Shown piece by piece: positions 30,505 through 38,923 of a stretch of DNA of 38,923 bases. The DNA is from Plakobranchus ocellatus. Taxonomy: Eukaryota; Mollusca; Gastropoda; Plakobranchidae. The DNA lies in assembly GCA_019648995.1 (NCBI GenBank), contig BLXT01004662.1, positions 297,858 through 336,780 on the forward strand, in the 5' to 3' direction. The notes below the pieces were generated by a model. That model was not told the origin of the DNA and did not search any database. It worked only from the letters and a program-made list of their open reading frames with translations. The first letter of the stretch is position 1. Every line of letters starts with the position of its first letter. The position numbers and the translations under genes were made by a program.

Positions 30505-31195
30505 ATTACATCAAATGAATGCAAAAAATTTAAATGTTTTATTGCGAGGAAGATGTGTGATATTTATTTTGAAATGCATGATTGACAAAAAAATATTTAT
30601 ACATGAAGTATATTTGACAAAATCTATCTCTTCATAGATCATGATCATGTGATTGCTCTGCTGCTGTTGACTGTTCTTTTGCTCATAACCCACCAAATTT
30701 CTCACTGTTCCCCCACCACATAGGTTTGGCTGTATTTTTAGTTTCCCACTCAAGGAGTAGAAGTCGTCTGCAAACAAAAAAAAAGAAAGAATTTTTCATA
30801 TTCTTATGGTAGGGCATCATGATTATTTTAAAAATTAAAATACTGCTCACAGTACAATTCTACATTTGGTACATGATTGAAGCCTGGGTTTATTCAAAGT
30901 CGAAAAACATTGGTTTTACTTTTTCAAAGCTTGACAAAGTCCACTCATAAAAACTATCATTAGTCTCATGGTAATGTTAACTAAGAATAGTAGTCCAAAT
31001 GTTATATGTGTTTATTTATTGTTCCGAGGAGTCAGGAAAAAATTGTTCACAAAAAATGTGCATTTATTTTTTTTAAAATTTACATGAGTATTTCAGAAAA
31101 GAGATAAAATAACCTTCCTGTGAGCAAGGTGTGCCTTGACGTAGACTCAAGCTAGAAAGTTTTCTAAGATACTAAGTTAAATGGAGACTAAGAAT

Positions 31196-31201
31196 AATAA
31201 A
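31196..31201 (+). terminator. alternative polyadenylation signal AATAAA for PGAM
   Basis: This is the first AATAAA after the stop codon, about 690 bases downstream. No obvious GT-rich element follows closely, so it ranks below 31570. Confidence 0.25.
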
Positions 31202-31569
31202 CCATTATCAAAAATCACCATTTGACCTTCACACATATTTAAAACACTATCAAGAATCACAGTTTGGCACTCACACATATTTAACCACCATCCACATGAA
31301 TTTTGAACTCCCTAAAAGGATTCATCACTTCTTTGTCAAGGTAGAGGAAAATTAAGCAAAGCTTTAAAAATAAGAATGCAAAATTCATCCCAAACCTTTG
31401 CCAATCAAAAAAGTTGGCACTTTTTTTCTCTACAATTCTAGAGCACACCTGATTCAACCAATTCAGAAAACTGTGATATATAACTGTGGCAAGATCATCT
31501 TCTTAGACTCGTAATGTCCTATGCAATTGTTGCATTATTTGTATCCTGCCTTCTTTTTCCTTTGTTACT

Positions 31570-31575
31570 AATAAA
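31570..31575 (+). terminator. candidate polyadenylation signal AATAAA for PGAM
   Basis: AATAAA is followed by a GT-rich downstream region at about 31615-31635. Competing signals are at 31196-31201, 31889-31894 and 32455-32460. Confidence 0.4.
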
Positions 31576-32062
31576 ATAATGCTATTTATTTGTACCGTAT
31601 ACATGTAATGAAACAATGCATGTGCTTGTTGTCTGATTCAGTTTTATTTTTTTAAGGTTAAATCTGCCAATCATTGAATTTTCCCTTTGATGCTGCCCCA
31701 TATTCTGAATAATTATGTGAGTGTTCTATGGGTAAATTCCATTGCATAGAAACATATATGTACCTGTCATATGTTTTACATTTTTCAGAAAAAAACAACT
31801 TTGTGAATTTGTTTTACTTAGAAAAAATATAAATTGGTTATAAGCAATAACTGCCTCACTCTATCAAATTGCTGTTAATAACATTAGCAATAAATATTTG
31901 CTCAGTGCAGCAAATCATTGCAGCTCATGTGCATATTTTAGATATTCCTTCAGTCATAAAACCCATCTCTATCTTTTGTCTATTTTTATTCTCACTGCTC
32001 ACCGTCTTTATTCTCTGTTTCTTTCATGTTTTTTATTTTCGTTTTGTCTGTCAGAGAGTGCT

Positions 32063-32073
32063 TTCTCTCTCTC

Positions 32074-32126
<53 letters not shown>
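32063..32126 (+). repeat. (CT)n microsatellite
   Basis: An almost pure CT array with one CCCT interruption. Confidence 0.97.
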
Positions 32127-32127
<1 letters not shown>

Positions 32128-32129
32128 GC

Positions 32130-35100
32130 CCTCACTCTCTTTTCTCCCACTTTATCTCCCTCTAATACGGTTCCAGACAGCACTTATTATAGCAAGCATG
32201 CACAGTATTTAGTTTTATAATAATGAGTATAATTATTATGATGATATTGCTTGTAAACGTAACGTGCCTCCAGTGAAAATCCATGTGCATTGTTTTATTT
32301 TTACCCCTTTTATACCCGATCTTGGATGATCCACGTTCTCTGTACAAAAGGAATGAAAGAAATCACATTTGAAGGATTCCAAAAAAAAACCACAGTTTTT
32401 AGCCCAAGATGATCTGTTTCTTTAAATTATATCTTGATGGTTTTCTACATTGTAAATAAATATGATTTTGGAAGCCATTATAATATTTGTAAGAACTAGT
32501 GTTAGATCTGGTCGAGCTCACAAGTACATTTTATAACAATAACTATTCTTATTTTTAAAAATGATTTTTACTTAGTTCTTGTGAGTTTTTTTTTTTTTTC
32601 ACACAAACTTCCTGTTCAATTCAATGATATTCTTGTAATACAGCTTTTATGTATTTATGATGTTTTAGGAAATATTAACAAATTGTCAATGTTGAAGAGC
32701 CATCAGAATGATGGTTGGAGTAAATCTTCATCGTTGGTTAATATCATTTTTTCTTGTCTTTGTTCAATCCATAATTGCTCGTTTTGTCATTGTTTCTGTT
32801 AATTATGGCTGTATGCCTTAGGAATTGTTGCATGATTAGTGATAGAGGAGTGAGTTCTCCCTGAAACCACCCAACAAAGCTTCAAAAGAGAGTGGATACT
32901 CATCAGAGAACTCTGATGCCTAGACCGTCAAAAATATTTATCGAACTGGTTTAAAATGACTAAACAGGTTTAAAGCCCATTTTTTTTCATTCTTTATTAG
33001 CAATAGTGAACAATAGAATGAAATGGTCTTTACACTGTGAAAGTAGTAACTTTATCGTATCAATATTGAGAGCAGTCTTAGAAATTTAGTAAATTATAAG
33101 TAATGAAGAACAAGAAACTACACTGACAGCTTATTTTAGGAATTTTGGGTCTTGATCCCAGTTTGAAAAGGGCTTTTGTATTTCTTGTTTTTGTTCACTG
33201 TCACGCCTCCTAGCTTCAAACAAATCCCTTTTAATTACCCATAGGCAAGATGGAGATGTGAACAGTCTTTAACCTATTTTAGACAAATTTTTAGTAATGT
33301 TAGCGGGTTCGATGTAAAGTTTTGTAGATGTTAGTAAATTTAACCACTCTTCCTTGATCTAGAATGAAGTATGGCTCAGTGCCAAATCTGGCGGAACCGG
33401 TTCTATCCCAGTAAACCAAACAAGCATTAGTGGCGATGCCGACAGAGTGGAGTCACTTTCCCCTCACCTTTTTGCCGCCTGGCCCTAATTTGGGGAGTGT
33501 CAGATTTAAAATACAGAAAATGCATTGCGAGCGACAGAGTAGAGTCACCAACCTTTCACCTCCCCTTCTTGACGCGCGCCCCCACCAAACCCCCAAAAAA
33601 GTTGGTTACCTGAATTTTAGTGCAGCACTAAAATTTTTTGCACCTTCTGTCACCAAAACCCCGATTCGGTATGTGCTCACCCACTTATAGACGATACAAA
33701 AGGGCTTGGCCTACACAAGACCTTTATTTTCTCTCTAAAATTACGTATTGGACTGTATCAAGAAACTTCAAAAGCCAAGGCCCCCAACTCGGCCTTCTAT
33801 CCCCTTCAGTCCAACAAATGGAAGCAAGCCTATGCGCACCAATTTTACTAGTCTACTACTTTAATAGTGGGCAAGCTTAGTCACACGTTTCAAGTCAGAA
33901 AATAAAATCTGATACTGAAAGAAAAAAAATCATAAGTGGCACGAATCTTTGAAAATTATTTCGATTCTTGCCTACGTTATTTATAGTTTCACCCAAACCT
34001 TTACAGTACCACCTGACAGAAGCTCTGAAAACACTTGTGAACTCAGTCGGGCATGTATTTTAAATGTAAGCTTAGTACGTCACCGGTCGCTTTATTGCGT
34101 CAGTTTTTTTTTTCTTTTTTCTCTCAAATTTAAAACAAGAAGAAATCAAGTTCCTTTTTTATTTCAGTAAACTAGAGAGTTTTTCTAGATCTATGCCTCT
34201 AAAAGTCGCGAAGGAGGCACATATCCCATCGCTTTACTCAGTTCAGGAGGGACTAAACAATCGTCGTTGTTTTGTTTTGTTTTGTTTTTTCATAAAAAAT
34301 GCGTCAGTCTCGTATTGTGGCAACTCTACTCATTTAGTATTGTTCTGTTTATTCAACTTAAAAAGCTTGCGAGAAAAGACAAAGTCCAAGAAAAGGGTTA
34401 TTGTTGATGTAAGTAACTGACGAGAAAAGGAAGCATAGAAGAGAAAAAACCCAACAGGACTATTATTTGGTGAAAAGGTTATTTTTATGGAGAGAGGTAG
34501 GAATGTCGAATTAAATCGCCTGATTTTAAGAAAATTTAATTTGAACATAACCATTACAATAACGAAGAGAGAAAAACTCATCCTTTTCTTGAAGTATGAT
34601 GTGGACAAAATTAGTGCATACCACTACCAGACATCTCACTTGGTAAGAGTCAGGTCTATAGAGGTGGTCGTTCGTAGCAAGTAGCTTAGATCTGCTACAG
34701 TTTAAAATAAACATATTTTTTACAGATCGCTTGGGACACAAAAAAGATGAACTAACTGTAAATTAAATTAGTCTGTGCTCGAGCATAAGTTTTTAATTTT
34801 TTCTTTCCTTTTTTTTTTTAAGATGAAGTTGTGATGCATTTCAACTTTGAACATTAAAATGAGACAATACATGAAGATCGGAAATTTTAAAAAGGAAGCT
34901 GCATTGATACAATCATTTTGTATTTAATGTGAACAGCGAATTTTATGAAGTGAAATGTTAATCAGTTTTTGAAATGATTAACCATTTAAACAGATTTTCA
35001 TTTAGTGTAAGAAATAAGCTATCAGTCTTTGTTATGGTTGTTGTCAACAAAGCATAAAGAGCGGCATTCGTAAACAATTTTAACAATTGCAGAGTCGAAA

Positions 35101-35500
35101 CAAACATCTGGAAAATTCAATACCTTCTGCCGATTTGACACAAGTAAGCGCATTGGTAGTGCTACGCGCGAAGGCGCCAGTCTTGTCTGAAGAAATAAGC
35201 AAGGCCATTTATTACACATGTATCAAGCAATACAAGAGAGACTCTTTTTTTCGATAAACACTGCTAGTCTTGAGAAGAGCAGGAAATGGTACCGAAGGTA
35301 ACAAAATCCACAAGAGCAACAAATCTTTTGTTGTGTATAGAGCTTACTAGGAATCTCCTTTGGTCAGACCGCATAGAACTGGAAATACCCAGTAGGTCCA
35401 CAAGTCTACGCCAAACTTGTCACAACTTCTCCGAACTCATTTCTCTGCCTTGCTGCGTTGCGAGGTTTTGCTTTCAAGTTAAGCCTACGTTTATACACTG
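32130..35500. other. intergenic DNA, no gene seen
   Basis: I find no supported coding region. The stretch has poly-T (about 32587-32600), a small hairpin-like pair (cattct ... agaatg, about 32990-33020) and a diverged direct repeat at 33435-33580. Several short open frames have no recognisable content. Confidence 0.45.
33435..33580 (+). repeat. diverged direct repeat, about 91-bp offset
   Basis: gacagagtggagtcac (33441) recurs as gacagagtagagtcac (33532), each followed by a C/T-rich stretch and a short CG-containing end. It is a partial, diverged duplication; no element recognised. Confidence 0.6.
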
Positions 35501-35507
35501 TATTGGC

Positions 35508-35870
35508 GTCCACATTTCAATTTCTTATCGCCTAAACAGTTCAATACACAGGTCGCCAGTTTTATTCTAGAAAAGCAAATCAAATAGAATTATTGGCTAT
35601 CAATTTGAATGACCCCCTCAGTTGAGCTGATTTATGAAGCTACCATCCAATTGATTTTAATTTAAAACTTTTATCAATCGACAGCGTAACATTATTTCAA
35701 ACCATAGTAGGTCCACGTTTCAACCTTGATAACTGTTAACGCTTCAATACAACAATATAGAGGACGTCTAGTTTTGGCTATCAATTGGAACGGCTCTCTT
35801 TGGTTTTCGAAACTGCCAGTTAGCTGATTATGATTATAATTTTTATCATTCAATCATGCACAAGTGGAAT
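35508..35870 (+). repeat. diverged tandem duplication, about 200-bp unit
   Basis: gtccacatttcaa (about 35510) pairs with gtccacgtttcaa (about 35709). Both are followed by ttcaatac, an agttttat/agttttgg word, then tggctatcaatttgaatg versus tggctatcaattggaacg, and an agctgatt word. Similarity is patchy, suggesting an old duplication or two copies of an unrecognised repeat. Confidence 0.6.
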
Positions 35871-37130
35871 TAAATCCGGTACATTATGGCCGCGCAATTA
35901 TCTGAATAAGCGTACAATGAACTTAAATTCTTCTATAGCCGGTTTCCTTTGCCTGTTTCAGTTCCCTCACCTCAGTTACGCTTTTCAATTACCGCCTTAC
36001 AATTGTTGTGGGGGTCAGAAAAATGACTGCTTAAAGTGAGATACTTCCTCCAAAAATTGCTTTCTCAGTTTTTAAGGAAACCAGTATAACTTAAAAACGA
36101 TTCGAATAAATTTCAAAAATTCACACCGCACACTCTTTTAGCCATTGTTCAAGAATTCAAACTTTAAAAAAAACAACAACAACAAAAAAAACCCCTCTTT
36201 TCTTTTCTAAGGAGGTTTCACTTAGGAACAATTACACATACAAGCCTCTGAAGCTTATTTTCTGACTCGGCCACGATAATCGTATAAACTTTCGGACATT
36301 ACATGTTTTATCACAAACATTCTAAGAATTCTTAACAAACCACTACATAATTTCTACCATTCATATCAAGACCTCTCTAGAGATTATTTTCCTGTATCCT
36401 GTGTTTGTCTCAATCCACTTTTTATTGTTTATCATACAAACACTAAATTCTCCATCTTCTTTTTTCCCCTTAGCTTGGATCCTAGTACAGACGTCTTAAA
36501 ATAACTATGATCTTCACAATCTATGTCCACTTATGTTATACATCCTTTAAAAAATTGCCCGTTAGTCCCTTTTCCGACGATTTTTAAAAGAAAGCTGGAA
36601 GGAAAAGAAGAGATGGGGCAGATTCCACATTTCCATCCCCACAATATAGTTTCGACAACATATTTTTGGTGGCATTGGCATTTTTTTGAGTGTGTGAGCA
36701 TTTCTTTTCTTGCGAGATCAAGGCTTCCAGTTTTCATAGCGACGGGTTGTCTAGACTCCCGACACTGCGTTGACCCAGATGTAAAACTATTTTTAGATGT
36801 GACTTAATGATCCTCTAAACTCGAAGTGTGCATTTATTTGTGGCCTCAGATAATCCGAAATACTAGTGACAATGGAGATCAATTATTCTAAAGAACCTGT
36901 TGTTTTTTTTTTTCTGAACAGGAAAATAGCGACACTTCTCTGAGCTTGTTAATTAAAAAAAAAAGTGTTCGAAGAAAAATAGATTGTGGGGGTAAAAAAA
37001 TTGTGCTAGTTAATTTTACAGTCCAGTGCTGCTCAATATTATTGTGCACTAGCAAGATGTCTGGCAAACAGATATCTCTCTGCAAATTTATTTCATTTCT
37101 ACATTGTGCTAACGAGCACATTCACTGTTT
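35871..37130. other. intergenic DNA, no gene seen
   Basis: AT-rich with an A-rich run (about 36164-36192) and a T-run (36902-36914). The open frames here are short and unrecognised. Confidence 0.45.
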
Positions 37131-37139
37131 TAATTTTGC

Positions 37140-37265
37140 TGCTAGGGGCCGGGCTGTTAGATCTACTAACCAGCACGACGCAAATCCTCAACACACGGCT
37201 TCACACGGCTAGCTCACTCGCCGAGTCGCCGGCCGGCACGCATGTCTTGCGTCAACACGGGTCAG
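37140..37265. promoter_or_regulatory. small GC- and CpG-rich island of unknown role
   Basis: About 125 bases are clearly more GC-rich than the rest of the window, with CG dinucleotides clustered around cgccgagtcgccggccggca (37218-37237), which contains nested palindromes. It could be a promoter of a gene beyond the window, a remnant of a mobile element, or chance. No TATA box or start codon in good context is tied to it. Confidence 0.25.
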
Positions 37266-38777
37266 AGCTATTCATGTCAACACAACATGCTAGGTCTAAA
37301 TTTTGACTGCAAAGTGAATCATAATACTGCATTCTAAATGTTTTGATCACACCATCAACAAATAAAACTGGACCTATATCAGAACTAAATCCAACCAAAA
37401 TTTCCTTTCTACTGATGTCTTTCACCTGCGAAATTGCCTATGCAACACATCTTCATCAATAGATTTATTTTTCCCATCCTCCACAATGTCTATTCAACCT
37501 GCTACAAATTTGGTCAGATTGTGTGAAAGAGCCAGCAGATTTTTGTTGCGATCACACGTAAAGCATGCCTCAAGCCTTTTGGGAAGAAGAAAATGTAAGT
37601 AATCAGAGTGAATACATAGTTATATTGCTTGAATATTAATGTAAGACAGCGATTCCTACTCTTTAATCATGATTTGTATGTATGCAAGGCACAGCAAAAC
37701 CTATGACATTATGAACTGTGGCTAAGATCTAATAGTCTCTATGGAGACACAAACTACAATTAATACTGTTTACTTTTTCAACGTTTGATTCAGTTTTAAC
37801 AATCGATTTCTAATCTCCATTAAAAAAAAACCCCACCAAAACAAAACAATAAACTATTGATCATACGCTTATCCTATTTTTTCGATACCTGTGCAAACTT
37901 AAACCTACCGTAGGCTAAGTAATAAGACTCGTCGTTTCCTCACCTTCTCTTAGTTTTCTTTTTTATCCCCAATCGTTTCACATTCTGTACACAGGGCATA
38001 AAACAAATTTATTACGATATTAAGTACGCCCTCATCTTTTACCTTTTTGTTGCTGCCGTTATTTTAAACTCTAAAAGCCTCTAATAAACTGAACAGTTAA
38101 CTCTCTCCGTCATTTGTAACACCACATCATAGAGATAATCTTAGACATATTCAAAAGAACACATGATTTTGTAAATGTTTGTAATAAATATTTGATGCTA
38201 GTTTCTATTTAGAATAGGCTCAAAGGCCTAGATACGCTACGCGAAGTGCTAAATCGAAAACAGATTTAAGAGCATGTGTGAGAAATACAGCCTTTTTTTA
38301 GCGGTATTTGTAGCCATAAATATTTAATTTAAAAGTCGTCGGTTGAAGACTGCATAAAAGCTTGTTTAAAATACTTTCCGTCTCGCTACATGCTTTTTGA
38401 CATACGTATGAAAAGGTTCGCCGAGAAGGTACAAAAGGTAGGCCTATAGCTTTAATTGTTTGAAGATTTTTATTTACCGTGCTGCTTCGTTCTTTACAAA
38501 GGGATCTTTTCACTGTAGTGTCGTGGTGAATATTCAAGTTTATTCATTCATTCATGAATATTACAGCCACGAATGAATAATGAATAATTTCAGGTTGAAT
38601 ATTGGATATATTTTGAATAAAAAAAACTGTTTTTAATTGTATTCTAAGAATAAAATATTAAGAATGGCTTTGAACGTAACTAAGAATCCCATTCAGGCGA
38701 CTGCATGCAGGCAACATTTCCTTTATTCGAGTAACAATCAACGGTACAGTTGCGCAAGATAGTGCCTGTGATAGCGA
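37266..38777. other. intergenic DNA, no gene seen
   Basis: No supported gene. Near 38540-38590 there are short ATTCATTCATTCATGAAT and AATGAATAATGAATAA runs that form inverted repeats. Confidence 0.45.
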
Positions 38778-38923
38778 TGCAGACGAATAATCAGTCACTG
38801 ACGAATAATTATTCAATGACGAACAATTCTTCAATGACGGCAAATGATTCAATGGCGAGTGAATATTCAATGGCGGCAAATGATTCAATGGCGCTTGAAT
38901 ATATTCAATGGCGGCAAATGATT
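38778..38923 (+). repeat. 18-bp minisatellite running off the window end
   Basis: Consecutive units start at 38796, 38814, 38832, 38850, 38868, 38886 (20 bp) and 38906. The commonest is caatggcggcaaatgatt, alternating with caatggcgagtgaatatt-like units, so a 36-bp dimer is emerging. Earlier units (cactgacgaataattatt) are more diverged. Because 18 is a multiple of three, both strands give open hexapeptide-repeat frames. The array continues beyond the last base. Confidence 0.93.

Larger units (their letters stand above)
30505..31600 (+). other. PGAM 3' UTR (probable extent)
   Basis: Downstream of the stop the sequence is AT-rich with no coding signal. AATAAA occurs at 31196-31201 and 31570-31575. 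The second is followed within about 50 bases by a GT-rich stretch (gcatgtgcttgttgtctg), which makes it the better 3' end. The true end cannot be fixed without transcripts. Confidence 0.45.

Noticed and set aside
37106..37306. Apparent signal-peptide protein (hydrophobic N-terminus)
   Set aside because: The frame begins at GTG, not ATG, which is unsuitable for a eukaryotic start; no splice sites or family support it.
38796..38923. CRISPR-like array
   Set aside because: Units are head-to-tail without spacers and the genome is eukaryotic; it is a minisatellite.

Overview
The window is eukaryotic, most likely from an invertebrate animal. The evidence is one gene with spliceosomal introns (GT-AG), AT-rich non-coding DNA, many di-, tri- and tetranucleotide arrays, and decayed LINEs, tRNA-derived SINEs and a pogo-type DNA transposon. 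I see no bacterial, CRISPR or viral gene content. The lineage cannot be fixed from the sequence; a mollusc or another lophotrochozoan would fit, but an arthropod cannot be excluded.

The one confidently recognised host gene is a cofactor-dependent phosphoglycerate mutase (dPGM/BPGM family) on the + strand. It has six coding exons between 17823 and 30504, all joins keep frame, and they encode 256 residues. Catalytic His12, Glu91 and His186 are present. Several residues that normally line the substrate pocket differ (Thr18 for Asn, His94 for Tyr, Phe26 for Trp, plus a one-residue insertion), so this may be a divergent paralogue. Its introns hold microsatellites, an 871-base assembly gap, a SINE about 70 bases before exon 2, and two tandem duplications around exons 5 and 6.

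Layout: 1-1700, unassigned, with two weak minus-strand ORFs; 1717-2105, a short 5'-truncated LINE copy between target-site repeats, followed by a perfect 61-bp tandem duplication; 2373-2700, a tRNA-derived SINE; 2711-3476, a pogo/Tigger-like non-autonomous transposon with TA flanks; 3477-7100, AT-rich intergenic DNA; 7131-10438, a longer, mutated I-superfamily LINE (ORF1 remnant, endonuclease, reverse transcriptase, RNase H, zinc motif) of the same family as the short copy; 10440-10922, pyrimidine tracts and a second SINE; 14990-15830, a dead LINE of a different clade; 16831-16974, a possible Cys-rich terminal exon; 17823-30504, the phosphoglycerate mutase gene; 31196-32460, candidate polyadenylation signals; 32500-38777, mostly featureless DNA with diverged duplications; 38778-38923, an 18-bp minisatellite running off the window.

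There is no operon-like cooperation here. The window is one housekeeping-type metabolic gene in a transposon- and repeat-rich setting. The most notable points are the altered active site of the mutase, the microhomology at the short LINE junction, the SINE families, the pogo-like MITE, the Cys-rich exon candidate and the terminal minisatellite.
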